Below are positions 8,869 to 17,348 of a stretch of DNA of 64,000 bases, piece after piece. Source of the stretch: Paenibacillus montaniterrae (GTDB lineage Bacteria > Bacillota > Bacilli > Paenibacillales > Paenibacillaceae); assembly GCF_018403185.1 (NCBI RefSeq), contig NZ_BOSE01000002.1, positions 729,501 to 793,500 on the forward strand. The letters are read 5' to 3'. Below the pieces are notes generated by a model. The model saw nothing but the letters and a program-made list of their open reading frames with translations, ran no database searches and was not told the DNA's origin. A program made the translations under genes and the position numbers. How positions within the stretch are numbered: the first letter of the stretch is position 1; the number at the start of each line of letters is the position of its first letter.

Positions 8869-8898
8869 AATACGGTTGGATTTAGATCAGTGAAAAAA

Positions 8899-8950
8899 GC
8901 GAAGGTGCAAAGCATTCCTGTAATGTTGTTCGATTGCTATGCTCCTTCGC
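8899..8950. terminator. Bidirectional terminator between araC-type gene and GH2 gene
   Basis: GCGAAGGTGC (8899-8908) pairs with GCTCCTTCGC (8941-8950) with one mismatch, between two convergent genes. On the minus strand the stem is followed by a TTTTTTC run (8892-8898). Confidence 0.65.
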
Positions 8951-8971
8951 TGCTGCTTTCTTGCATAAGCG

Positions 8972-11275
8972 CTATGATTTTTTAATTTTTGTTAGTTTTT
9001 CGTTTAATAGATACAGCAATTTATCATTGTAAATATCTCTGGAAATTTTCGATACTTGATCAATCGTCATTTGCCGCTTCATTCCAAACATTGGATGTCC
9101 ATCATAATCACCCAAATACTCTCTTAACACAGCGTCAGCTTCTTTATTTTCTTTAAGCTCGCCAAAGCTGCATCTCGTCGAATAAACATCATCGGTGATT
9201 TGAATTTCTTTCACCTCGACGTCACTTAGATCAGGCATATTGAACCAATTGGCGGCAGCCGTTCCTATTCCGTCCTCAGGAGAGGTATAGCTTGGATTAG
9301 GTTCAGCTACTTTATTGAAGACGGCTACATCCTCCAATATTATGTTAGACTGACTGCTTACTGCTTTAATAGTCGTCGTCCCTTCCTGCAATCGAACATT
9401 TTCAAAAATAAAGACTTTGTCATCGCTTTTTGCTGAGCCATGCTCCTGGCCATTTACATAAAGCGTAACTTCAGTACAGTTGGAATAGATTTTAATAGCA
9501 ATAGCATCCTCTACTCGATCTACAAAACGTTTGCTTGTGATGTGAACAAATTTCTCGTCACTCCAATGTGCTTTATACATATAAAATGCATCTTTTTTTA
9601 TCTTTCGATCATACGTTACCAGGCCTTTGTTGTTTCTCCCCTTCACACCGGCCTCATCACGAACATTTGCAGCAAAATCAAACATATTCCAGACGTAAGT
9701 CCCCATAAGAAACGGCTTCTGCTCGAATATTTTCCATACTCTTTCATGAAAAAGAGCATGATATTCCTCGGTATAGTCCCTTACTTGCGGGGTACTGCTA
9801 TGATACTGAACTAATCCCTCGGCTCCATACTCTGAAATACATAAGCTGACCCCAGGATTTGTCTCGTGAAACTCATCAATCCATTCCGAAAAATATTCTG
9901 GTTGACTGCCATACCATCCATAATATTTGTTATAGCCAACAATATCCGAGATAAAATTATAGTCATCTGTAATCTCTACGAAGGATGTATGAGCCATTGT
10001 TGTCAAGCGGGTTGGGTCTACCTTTTTCGCCAAATCATTCAGCTCTTTAACTAATCTTCTCGCCTCGGCTCTTTCTCCTCCAATCTGGATTTCATTTTGC
10101 ACACCCCAGAACATAATAGAAGGATGATTAATATTTTGCTTGATTAGCTCAAGCAGCTGCTGCTTGGCATTCACTCCCTCAAGCTCATAATCCGACATTT
10201 TCGAAATAAAAGGAATTTCTGCCCAAACAACCATACCTTCTTGATCACACAAATCATAGAAAAACTGATCATGCTGATAATGGGCAAGCCGAATAGAGTT
10301 AGCCCCGAGCTCCTTAATAAGCGCCATGTCCCTAAGCTGCTCTTTTTCTGAAATCGCCCATCCCAAGTCTTTGCTGTCCTGATGTCTTGCAACGCCTTTT
10401 AATTGCAAGCGCTCACCATTTAAGAAAAAGCCTTTTTCAGAGTCAACGTTAAAATATCTTACTCCAAACGGGATAGTAAGCTCATCGATTGTGTCATTGA
10501 AGCTTTGCAGCGAGACTTTGGCGTTGTATAAGTAAGCGTTGTTTCGTCCATTCCAAAGATTCGGGTTCTCAATAACAGCTGGCAAGTCAACCTCTAGCGT
10601 TTCACCCGCGGGTACGACTACTTCATTTGCACGGTAGGTCGTAAGACGATTGGTTGCATCGAGTATTTCGCTCCAAACCCTTACTTTTTTATCCTCGTTA
10701 TCCTTATTCGTTATTCTCGTTTTGATCGTAATGGAAGCCTTTTCACTTGTGACCTCATCTTGTACAATATAAATTCCATTTGAACCATAATCCATAAGGT
10801 CAACATGCACATGATTCACAATAACAAGATTTACATCGCGATAAATACCACCGAAGAAGGTGAAATCTGCTTTTTGCGGATAAACATCATCTACAACAGT
10901 GTTATCTACCTTGACAGCCAACACATTCTTTTGACCAAATTCTATCATCTCAGTAATATCAAATCTAAAGGTCGAATATCCGCCCTTATGCTGTCCAATA
11001 TACTGACCATTCACATATACATCTGTTACGCTGTTTGCACCCTGAAATTCGATATATACGTTGTTCCCTGCTGAAAGGTTGTCAACGACAAATTCTTTTC
11101 TATACCAGCAGGCTCCCGTATAAAAATCATTCCCATTCGCTCCGTCGATCGCATTCCAGGTGTGTGGCAAATGGATCGGCTCCCAGTTTTCATCGTTGTA
11201 GCTTTTACGCATGGCTTGACTGTCATTTTGCTTCGTAAATTTCCATCCGCTATTGATGTTTATTAACTTTCTCAT
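8972..11275 (-). CDS. Glycoside hydrolase family 2 (beta-galactosidase/glucuronidase-like)
   Basis: A 767-residue retaining exo-glycosidase without a signal peptide, so cytoplasmic. Domains in order: N-terminal jelly-roll sugar-binding domain (about 1-175, with HLPHTWNA and ACWYRKEF), immunoglobulin-like domain (about 180-275), TIM barrel (about 278-590), then an extra C-terminal beta domain (590-690) and a 70-residue tail. In the barrel, WGVQNEIQ supplies the acid/base Glu395 and ISEYGAE the nucleophile Glu482. Substrate specificity (beta-galactoside, glucuronide or mannoside) cannot be settled by reading. An ideal GGGAGGT site precedes the ATG. A 15-base palindrome at 11310 may regulate it. 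It stands alone, convergent with the AraC gene. Confidence 0.9.
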   Translation of the reverse strand: MRKLININSGWKFTKQNDSQAMRKSYNDENWEPIHLPHTWNAIDGANGNDFYTGACWYRKEFVVDNLSAGNNVYIEFQGANSVTDVYVNGQYIGQHKGGYSTFRFDITEMIEFGQKNVLAVKVDNTVVDDVYPQKADFTFFGGIYRDVNLVIVNHVHVDLMDYGSNGIYIVQDEVTSEKASITIKTRITNKDNEDKKVRVWSEILDATNRLTTYRANEVVVPAGETLEVDLPAVIENPNLWNGRNNAYLYNAKVSLQSFNDTIDELTIPFGVRYFNVDSEKGFFLNGERLQLKGVARHQDSKDLGWAISEKEQLRDMALIKELGANSIRLAHYQHDQFFYDLCDQEGMVVWAEIPFISKMSDYELEGVNAKQQLLELIKQNINHPSIMFWGVQNEIQIGGERAEARRLVKELNDLAKKVDPTRLTTMAHTSFVEITDDYNFISDIVGYNKYYGWYGSQPEYFSEWIDEFHETNPGVSLCISEYGAEGLVQYHSSTPQVRDYTEEYHALFHERVWKIFEQKPFLMGTYVWNMFDFAANVRDEAGVKGRNNKGLVTYDRKIKKDAFYMYKAHWSDEKFVHITSKRFVDRVEDAIAIKIYSNCTEVTLYVNGQEHGSAKSDDKVFIFENVRLQEGTTTIKAVSSQSNIILEDVAVFNKVAEPNPSYTSPEDGIGTAAANWFNMPDLSDVEVKEIQITDDVYSTRCSFGELKENKEADAVLREYLGDYDGHPMFGMKRQMTIDQVSKISRDIYNDKLLYLLNEKLTKIKKS

Positions 11276-11309
11276 TAAAAATATTACCTCCCTTTATCCT
11301 CGCAAATAT

Positions 11310-11324
11310 GCTTATACGATAAGC
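11310..11324. promoter_or_regulatory. Palindrome upstream of GH2 gene (possible operator)
   Basis: GCTTAT-ACG-ATAAGC is a perfect 6-base inverted repeat about 35 bases upstream of the GH2 start and about 20 bases upstream of its ribosome binding site. The cognate regulator is unknown. Confidence 0.35.
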
Positions 11325-11447
11325 ACTCCTTCCGCCTTTACGCTGGAACGAGCTGTCCTCAACAGCATAACATGATGCGTTGAAACGTTATGGTATTTTC
11401 GTATGTTTTTTGGACTAATTATGCAGAGCTATGTTTAAACAGCAAAG

Positions 11448-11493
11448 GGGCTTGTTCAACACGTCAGTGGAAACTGACAAGTTGAACAAGCCC
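11448..11493 (-). terminator. Nested long hairpin after DUF4256 gene
   Basis: GGGCTTGTTCAAC (11448-11460) pairs perfectly with GTTGAACAAGCCC (11481-11493), and inside it GTCAGT pairs with ACTGAC around a GGAA loop. This gives 19 base pairs with one 2 x 2 internal loop. It lies 15 bases past the DUF4256 stop; the U-run on the minus strand is weak (CTTTGCTGTTT). Confidence 0.6.
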
Positions 11494-11508
11494 TCTGTTG
11501 GTATGTTA

Positions 11509-12090
11509 TTAAATCTTGAGCAAGCCGCGGAAGCCTCTTGCACCGTAGTAGGAATCTGCTCCGTTGTGGTAGACGAACACGGTGTCATAGCGGCGATCGC
11601 AAAAGAGCGCTCCGCCGAGCTTTCGAATGTGATCCGGTGTTTTTACCCAGCTTGAGGTTTTCAAATCAAAGCTGCCAAGCCTTTGCAGCTCGCGATATTG
11701 CTCCTCTGTTAGCAGCTCAATGCCCATCTCCGTTGCAACATCAATGGCGCTATTTTGTGGCTTATGCTGTTTTCTCGCTTCCAGTGCTGCGCGATCGTAA
11801 CACAAGCTTCTGCGCTCTTTCGGACTTTCCGCCGAACAATCGTAAAAGATGTATTCACCCGTCTGATCGTCATAACCGACTACATCCGGTTCGCCAGCCG
11901 TTCTTTCCATTTCATAGAGTGACCACAGCTTTTCAGGCTGCGCTGCTTCAAGCCTTGCTTGTACATTGGGCCACTCTAAACCTGGATGACGATCCATATT
12001 TTTCTCAAAACGTGCCTTCAATATAACAAGCAGTTCATCACGTTGATCTGGCGACAGTTCCTTTTTCATACTTTCATTCACATTTGTCAT
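11509..12090 (-). CDS. DUF4256 family protein
   Basis: A 193-residue soluble protein of the DUF4256 family, recognised from SWVKTPDHIRKLGGALFCDR, YDTVFVYHNGADSYY and the C-terminal ARGFRG. These conserved blocks and the length fit the family as a whole. No catalytic residues or function are established. The start ATG at 12090 has AAAGGAG at good spacing. The neighbour upstream on the same strand is an AlkD-type DNA glycosylase 95 bases away, so the two could share a transcript, but no functional tie can be claimed. The strong hairpin at 11448 ends the unit. Confidence 0.8.
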   Translation of the reverse strand: MTNVNESMKKELSPDQRDELLVILKARFEKNMDRHPGLEWPNVQARLEAAQPEKLWSLYEMERTAGEPDVVGYDDQTGEYIFYDCSAESPKERRSLCYDRAALEARKQHKPQNSAIDVATEMGIELLTEEQYRELQRLGSFDLKTSSWVKTPDHIRKLGGALFCDRRYDTVFVYHNGADSYYGARGFRGLLKI

Positions 12091-12185
12091 GATAATTGCT
12101 CCTTTAACAGCTGCTTGTCCATTAACAATCAGCTCATATTCGACTCATACGCATTTATGTTCATATCGCGACTCGCTGCTTGCGT

Positions 12186-12890
12186 CTAACATCTTACATG
12201 CTTGCGTTTAAAGCCAAGCTGCCCCTTGTCGATAGCCTTTTGAATATTTTCGAAGGCATGAATATGCTTGCTTTTATTTTTGTCCGGAACCTCAACTGGC
12301 CCGACTGACTTGGCTGTCTCAACTGCCTTATCATGCAGCGGCACATACGAAACAGCCACTGTGTACATAAAATTGTTCATTGAATATTTCGTTCGTACCG
12401 GGGCATCATGTATCGTGCGCTCCACCAGCTCGAGCATAGCGGCGATTTTCTCCTCGGAAAATTCATGATCCGGTCGGTTCCCCAGCAGCCAGCAGTAACA
12501 GCTCCAGCCGGCCGACATTCTCAGCTCTTCGCCGCTGGCGATCCATTTATCTGCAACCTCCTGAGCAATATCTGCTTCCGATAACGTGACAGCGACTACA
12601 TAATCGGACAGCATATAAAAATACGCCGCATCCATCCAGCGGTCATAATCGGCTGCCGTCATCGCATTCGGATCGGCAATAATGCCGGCAAAGTACATCG
12701 CGTCGTAGTTTCCTGTCGCGTAAAGCTGTTCGGCGAGCGGCTGATTAATTTTTGTTTTTCTGAAAATAGGCTTCATCTTGCCTGTCGCCACACCAAAAAG
12801 CGGCTCATGCGCGCCGTTGGACATGTACATCTTCTTTAGTCGTTCATTGCTAAGAGCTTCAAGCTCCTGCATAACCATTTCAAAATCCAT
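12186..12890 (-). CDS. DNA alkylation repair protein (AlkD-type HEAT-like glycosylase family)
   Basis: A 234-residue helical-repeat protein of the DNA alkylation repair (PF08713) family, whose studied members (AlkD) excise cationic alkylpurines without flipping the base. Residues LFGVATGKMKPIFRK near 31-45, YDAMYFAGIIADP near 64-76 and SAGWSCYCWLLGNRPD near 146-161 match the family's repeats. It is close to the usual length, with a lysine- and arginine-rich tail. Catalytic activity of this particular subgroup is uncertain because AlkD's key tryptophans and aspartate cannot be aligned by eye. GAAGGGAG precedes the ATG. The same window carries AlkC- and YcaQ-type enzymes. Confidence 0.8.
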   Translation of the reverse strand: MDFEMVMQELEALSNERLKKMYMSNGAHEPLFGVATGKMKPIFRKTKINQPLAEQLYATGNYDAMYFAGIIADPNAMTAADYDRWMDAAYFYMLSDYVVAVTLSEADIAQEVADKWIASGEELRMSAGWSCYCWLLGNRPDHEFSEEKIAAMLELVERTIHDAPVRTKYSMNNFMYTVAVSYVPLHDKAVETAKSVGPVEVPDKNKSKHIHAFENIQKAIDKGQLGFKRKHVRC

Positions 12891-13194
12891 TGTGTTACTC
12901 TCCCTTCTTACTTGCCGTTCACTAACTCTGTCCTCTAAAGAGAAATAGACCGCCCCTCAGGAAAAGGAATCGCGGTCTATCTGTCTTTTCTATTTACCCT
13001 TAAGAAGCCTACCGCCATTAAAAGCGGCTATTGCTATTGCATCAAGGGGCTGTGTTAGCGCACAGCTCCTTTTTGCATTATACACCAAATTATAAAGCTC
13101 TATTCCATAACAATAATTGCATATCTTACGTTACATGTATATATAGCTATGATACCACGTATGAATTCACGCTTACAAGAGTCTCGCATCTATT
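12891..13194. other. 304-base intergenic region with two hairpins
   Basis: No gene was seen. It contains the hairpin at 12945-12980 and a second imperfect stem at 13046-13069 (GGGGCTGTG with CACAGCTCC) followed by TTTTTG on the plus strand. Both could end the minus-strand TPR-SUKH transcript or read-through from the other side. Confidence 0.5.
12945..12980. terminator. Terminator-like hairpin, repeat family copy 1
   Basis: ATAGACCGC (12945-12953) pairs perfectly with GCGGTCTAT (12972-12980); CTGTCTTTTC follows on the plus strand. Stem and loop are clearly related to the hairpin at 18797-18843 (shared AATAGACC, CCCT, GGAAA-AGGA and GGTCTAT blocks). Confidence 0.55.
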
Positions 13195-14583
13195 TCAATA
13201 ATTGTCCAGTCTGTCGAGCAGTCTGGCTACCGCTTCAGCAGTAAAATGAATCCCCGTTCCCGCTCCATTATATACAATGTCGCCTGCTTTCATCCGCTGG
13301 TCAAGCCAATCGCTAATAAAGGCGGGCGCATATCCGCCAGTGCTGAACTCACCGCCAAAAGCAATCATTTTCGAATAATCATCCAGATAGCCTTGTCTCG
13401 TCACATCAGCATTAGCACGTGTATATAGCCAAAATTGCACATCATACATCAACGTCGAGCGCTCATCAGCATGCAAGGCAAAATAGCCTTTCTCCTCGAC
13501 AATTTGCCGGCAAATTTCACGAATTTTGCTCTCGATTTGCGATACTTCCGTTGCCTGCTCGCATAGCTGCTCCAGCAGCGGAGAAAACGCGCCATTGGCA
13601 ACCCGCTCGAGAGCAGCAGCTTTATCCGCTTCTGATGTATCATACGTATCGGGATGGACCAGCCCTTGAATAAAGCTTTCAAAATTCGGTGCGAGAAATG
13701 TAATTTCATAATCGCTTTCCTGGTCGACATGAATGACCTCCGGCTCCCCGTCTGGACCACAAGCGCGATAGTCAAGCATAACGACATCATGCCCTGCCGA
13801 CGGACAATCGCATATTACAACGCCAATGTCCGGGTAACCCCACTCCTCGATCATAAACCTGCTGCCCGAATCTCCAGCAAGCGAGCAGCTTTTGCTGCTG
13901 CCAATTCCCATAATCCCTGTAATCGCGATATGGTCTTCCGCCCAGCTCGTCGGCAGCTCAGTAGGGAAGCATGTATTTACTGGAATGCCGCCGTTTTGCA
14001 TGCGCATAAGCTGAATATAGGACTGCGGCAGCTTATAGCCAAGCTCCTTCTCTACAGCAGCAATAACATCATCAGTCGGGTACGGCAGCACATATTCCTT
14101 GTCCGCATAATCACTCTTTTCCCAAAAGCTCGACAGATCAACATGGGCAAAGGGCTGCTCTGCCGCCCCATTGCTAGCCTGCTGCCGCTCAAGCAACCGG
14201 GCTCTGGCAGCAGCTGACAACTGTTTATTCTGCTCTTGGCGCTCCAGCTTGCCACGCACATAGTCCAGAAAATCCTCTATATCCTCATCACCAGGCTGCA
14301 GCTCATTTGCTTCAGCAAACGCCTGCACCGCCTGCTCATATTGCGCTAAATTCGCGTATGCATAGCCAGCCCGATAGTGCCACACTGCATCTCTCTCCGC
14401 GTCGGGAAACAAAAACAGCAGCTCTAGTGCCTGCTCATATTGCCCAAGATTGTTAAATGCTCTAGCCAGCCAACCCGTCAACTCTAATGTACGCTCTGCC
14501 TCATCAATCGCCAATATCGCATCAACAATGAACTGATGCTGATCGTCCTCATGCCATGCTTGCAGTTGCTCGTTATCTATCAT
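13195..14583 (-). CDS. TPR protein with SMI1/KNR4 (SUKH) domain
   Basis: A 462-residue soluble protein. Residues 1-115 are tetratricopeptide repeats (ARAFNNLGQYEQALELLFLF; AGYAYANLAQYEQAVQAFAE). Residues about 165-310 form a SUKH domain: VIAAVEKELGYKLPQSYIQL, NGGIPVNTCFP, the GIMGIGSS stretch, and the acidic FLAPNFESFIQGL end. The last 130 residues form a further alpha/beta segment I cannot name. SUKH domains often act as immunity proteins against polymorphic toxins but also occur in housekeeping proteins; no toxin gene is adjacent, so the role is open. AGGAGG precedes the ATG. It is divergent from the sulfonate ABC operon. Confidence 0.8.
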   Translation of the reverse strand: MIDNEQLQAWHEDDQHQFIVDAILAIDEAERTLELTGWLARAFNNLGQYEQALELLFLFPDAERDAVWHYRAGYAYANLAQYEQAVQAFAEANELQPGDEDIEDFLDYVRGKLERQEQNKQLSAAARARLLERQQASNGAAEQPFAHVDLSSFWEKSDYADKEYVLPYPTDDVIAAVEKELGYKLPQSYIQLMRMQNGGIPVNTCFPTELPTSWAEDHIAITGIMGIGSSKSCSLAGDSGSRFMIEEWGYPDIGVVICDCPSAGHDVVMLDYRACGPDGEPEVIHVDQESDYEITFLAPNFESFIQGLVHPDTYDTSEADKAAALERVANGAFSPLLEQLCEQATEVSQIESKIREICRQIVEEKGYFALHADERSTLMYDVQFWLYTRANADVTRQGYLDDYSKMIAFGGEFSTGGYAPAFISDWLDQRMKAGDIVYNGAGTGIHFTAEAVARLLDRLDNY

Positions 14584-14700
14584 GCTTTCTTCCTCCTATA
14601 TTAGCTCTATGAAAATATTAACATAAAGCCAGTTCAAACGAACTGAGACTAAGTGCTCCTTCGTTCAAATTAGCGATCGACCTAAGGACTATTTTTATTG

Positions 14701-14730
14701 TTGACAATTTACATCGGAATACTCTATAAT
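14701..14730 (+). promoter_or_regulatory. Sigma-A promoter of the sulfonate-type ABC operon
   Basis: A perfect TTGACA (14701-14706) and a perfect TATAAT (14725-14730) are separated by 18 bases. It argues against any translation start upstream of 14740. Confidence 0.85.
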
Positions 14731-14784
14731 CAATCACAGCCTGCTACACATTTATTACTTTTCCAATTGTCTGGGGATAAAAAA

Positions 14785-15564
14785 ATGAAAAAAATAAACA
14801 ACTGGTATAACAATCAACTTATTCCATGGCTTCTTCCTATTATCGCAATTATTATTTGGCAAATATTAGGACAATACAAGATTATAAGCTCCTCCATTCT
14901 GCCAACGCCCTTTGATGTGATAGAAGCTGCAATCCAATTGACGAAATCCGGAAAATTGCAGGAGCATGTTTGGATTAGTACACAGCGTGCTTTAATCGGA
15001 TTTTTCATAGGAGGCATCATCGGCTTTATACTTGGACTCCTCAATGGAACCGTTAAGTTTTTTGAAAAAACAACGGATACGACGATGCAAATGATCCGTA
15101 CGATTCCGCATTTGGCTCTTATTCCGCTTGTTATTCTATGGTTTGGAATCGGGGAATCTGCAAAAATTTTTCTCGTCGCGCTTGGCGTCATGTTCCCTGT
15201 ATACATCAACACCTTCAGCGGCATTCAAAATGTCGACCGCAGGCTGATTGAGATGGGAAGCGTATATGGATTATCAAAGTGGAAATTGTTTGTAAACATC
15301 ATTTTGCCTGGCGCCCTGCCTTCAATTCTCGTAGGCATTCGCTATGCGCTCGGTGTAATGTGGATGTCCTTAATTGTAGCGGAAACGATTGGTGCTGACT
15401 CCGGGATCGGCTTTATGGCAACAAGCGCCCGTGAATTTATGCAAATGGACATTGTCGTGCTCACGATCGTGCTGTACGCGATTTTAGGAAAGCTGTCCGA
15501 TGTCATTGCAAAGCTGTTTGAACACCGCTTTTTAAAATGGAGTCCTGTTTACCGTAAAAAATAA
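14785..15564 (+). CDS. ssuC: ABC transporter permease, sulfonate/taurine/nitrate type
   Basis: A 259-residue membrane subunit of a TauC/SsuC-type importer with about six membrane helices. The cytoplasmic loop that contacts the ATPase reads MGSVYGLSKWKLFVNIILPG, the expected EAA-like motif for this subfamily, and IRTIPHLALIPLVILWFGIG is a strong SsuC signature. A longer frame opens at TTG 14698 but that lies in the promoter, so I use the ATG at 14785. It is the first gene of a four-gene operon with an ATPase, a lipoprotein receptor and a DsbA-like protein. The substrate could be an alkanesulfonate, taurine or a related compound; the ssu name is by family only. Confidence 0.85.
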   Translation: MKKINNWYNNQLIPWLLPIIAIIIWQILGQYKIISSSILPTPFDVIEAAIQLTKSGKLQEHVWISTQRALIGFFIGGIIGFILGLLNGTVKFFEKTTDTTMQMIRTIPHLALIPLVILWFGIGESAKIFLVALGVMFPVYINTFSGIQNVDRRLIEMGSVYGLSKWKLFVNIILPGALPSILVGIRYALGVMWMSLIVAETIGADSGIGFMATSAREFMQMDIVVLTIVLYAILGKLSDVIAKLFEHRFLKWSPVYRKK

Positions 15565-15607
15565 CTAGCCAACGCAACAGCTGGCCGAATCATATTTGGA
15601 GGACGTC

Positions 15608-16303
15608 ATGATCAACATTGAACTTAAAAATGTCAGCAAACGTTACGGCGATAACGAAGTATTGCACAATATTGATTTATCGATTGAGCAGGGAAGCTTT
15701 ACCGCCATCGTTGGCCGAAGCGGCTGCGGCAAGAGCACCCTGCTGCGAATTATCGCCAAGCTGGAGCAGATTACAACAGGAGAATTGAATTTCTCCAGCA
15801 ACGAAGCAAGCAATCCGAAAATCCGGATTATGTTTCAGGATGACAGGCTGCTGCCTTGGAAATCAATTATAAAAAACATTGAGCTTGGCGCAGTCAATCC
15901 GGCCGTAGCCAAAGAGTCTTTAGAGAAGGTTGGATTGATCGACAAGCAGCATGACTGGCCAGATCAGCTATCAGGCGGTCAAAAACAACGCATCGCGCTG
16001 GCCCGTGCCTTAGCAAGCAATCCGGATATTTTGCTGTTTGACGAGCCGCTTGGCGCACTGGACGCTTTAACTCGCATTGAAATGCAAAATCTCATTGAAG
16101 GGCTTTGGCAGCAGCAGAAATTCACATCCCTGCTCGTTACCCATGATGTAACAGAAGCTGTGCGGTTAGCGGATCGCGTTATCGTAATCGACCGAGGAGC
16201 CATCCAGCTCGATGAGCGCATTGACTTGCCAAGGCCTCGAGAGCGCAACGACAAATTTACTTATTATGAAACAAAAATATTGAATCAAATTCTGGAGGGA
16301 TAA
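15608..16303 (+). CDS. ssuB: ABC transporter ATP-binding protein, sulfonate/taurine/nitrate type
   Basis: A 231-residue ATPase of the SsuB/TauB/NrtD group. Walker A is GRSGCGKST (about 35-43), the signature LSGGQKQRIALARAL (about 123-137) and Walker B ILLFDEPLGALD. The start ATG at 15608 is preceded by GGAGG (15598-15602) at ideal spacing; an upstream TTG that would overlap this site is rejected. The gene lies 43 bases after the permease and 4 bases before the receptor start, so the subunits are made together. It supplies energy for the importer at the inner face of the membrane. Confidence 0.88.
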   Translation: MINIELKNVSKRYGDNEVLHNIDLSIEQGSFTAIVGRSGCGKSTLLRIIAKLEQITTGELNFSSNEASNPKIRIMFQDDRLLPWKSIIKNIELGAVNPAVAKESLEKVGLIDKQHDWPDQLSGGQKQRIALARALASNPDILLFDEPLGALDALTRIEMQNLIEGLWQQQKFTSLLVTHDVTEAVRLADRVIVIDRGAIQLDERIDLPRPRERNDKFTYYETKILNQILEG

Positions 16304-16307
16304 AAAC

Positions 16308-17336
16308 ATGAAAAAAACCTTACTCATCTCATTAATTGCCTTATTCACATTGGTTTTAGCAGCTTGCGGAAGCAATTCCTCCGGCGGCAATGCCAGCAAC
16401 ACATCTACTGGCGGTTCTGCCACTAATACACCAACAACCGAGCAAAAAGGTGTCGTTACGATTGGCTACCAAAAAGGAAATACGCTAAACATTCTAAAAG
16501 AGCATGGAAATTTGGATCAAGCCTTAAGCGAAAAGGGCTATAAAGTAGAGTGGAAGGTGTTCCCTACCGGCACAGTTTTATTGGAAGCTCTAAACACGAA
16601 TAATATTGACTTCGGTCATGCATCTGACGGCAACGCTGTATTTATGCAAGCAGGCGGACATCCGTTGAATTATGTGGCAGCTGAGTCGCCATATCCAGAA
16701 GGCGTCGCACTAGTTGTTAAAGCAGATTCCAGTATTCAAACTGTAGATGACTTCAAAGGGAAAACAATCGGGGTAACGAAAGGCGGTAACCAGCATTACT
16801 TGCTGCTGGTTGCTTTGGAGAAAGCCGGCATTGCATTGGACGAAGTAGACATCAAGTTCTATAAGGACGCTGCGGAAGGCTTGGCTGCCTTTACGAAAGG
16901 CGAGTTCGATGTATACGGCACTTGGGACCCATACCTGGCTATCGTAGAAAGCACCGTTGAAACACGCACGATCGTGAACGGAACAGACAACTCGGAAAAT
17001 CGCACCTTCTATTTTGCAACTGAGGACCTTCTGAACAATAAAGCGGAGGTTGTATCGATCATTTTGCAAGAGCTGCAAAATGCGGATCAATGGGCTAACG
17101 AAAATAAACAAGAGGTTTCACAAATTTTATCCGAGGAATTAGGGCTGGACATCGAGCCACTGCAAAAAGCAAATGATCGCCGTACCTTTGGCGTTGAAAA
17201 GATCGGTGATGCAATCATTACAAGCCAGCAAAAATTAGCTGACAAATTCGTTGAAGCAGGACTGCTCGAGCAACAAATCAGCATTAAAGATGCGGTAAAT
17301 ATCGACGATTCCACCATACCAAGCAACATTCAATAA
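16308..17336 (+). CDS. ssuA: Substrate-binding lipoprotein, aliphatic sulfonate/taurine type
   Basis: A 342-residue receptor anchored by a lipid at Cys20: the signal peptide MKKTLLISLIALFTLVLAAC ends in the lipobox LAAC, followed by a Ser/Asn/Gly/Thr-rich linker (about 21-45). The mature part is a periplasmic-binding-protein type 2 fold: VTIGYQKGNTLNILKEHG, WKVFPTGTVLLEALNTNNID, VDDFKGKTIGVTKGGNQHY and FDVYGTWDPYLAIVE are typical SsuA blocks. GGAGGG precedes the start. Sulfonate specificity is by family; no SsuD monooxygenase is in the operon, so the ligand is not proven. Confidence 0.87.
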   Translation: MKKTLLISLIALFTLVLAACGSNSSGGNASNTSTGGSATNTPTTEQKGVVTIGYQKGNTLNILKEHGNLDQALSEKGYKVEWKVFPTGTVLLEALNTNNIDFGHASDGNAVFMQAGGHPLNYVAAESPYPEGVALVVKADSSIQTVDDFKGKTIGVTKGGNQHYLLLVALEKAGIALDEVDIKFYKDAAEGLAAFTKGEFDVYGTWDPYLAIVESTVETRTIVNGTDNSENRTFYFATEDLLNNKAEVVSIILQELQNADQWANENKQEVSQILSEELGLDIEPLQKANDRRTFGVEKIGDAIITSQQKLADKFVEAGLLEQQISIKDAVNIDDSTIPSNIQ

Positions 17337-17348
17337 GGAGAATTGAAC

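Noticed and set aside
14698..14784. A longer start for the SsuC-like permease at TTG 14698.
   Set aside because: The extension runs through a perfect -35/-10 promoter and has no ribosome binding site; ATG 14785 fits.
14584..14784. A SAM or other sulfur riboswitch before the sulfonate-type operon.
   Set aside because: The transcript leader is only about 48 bases and shows none of the conserved riboswitch blocks or a terminator stem.
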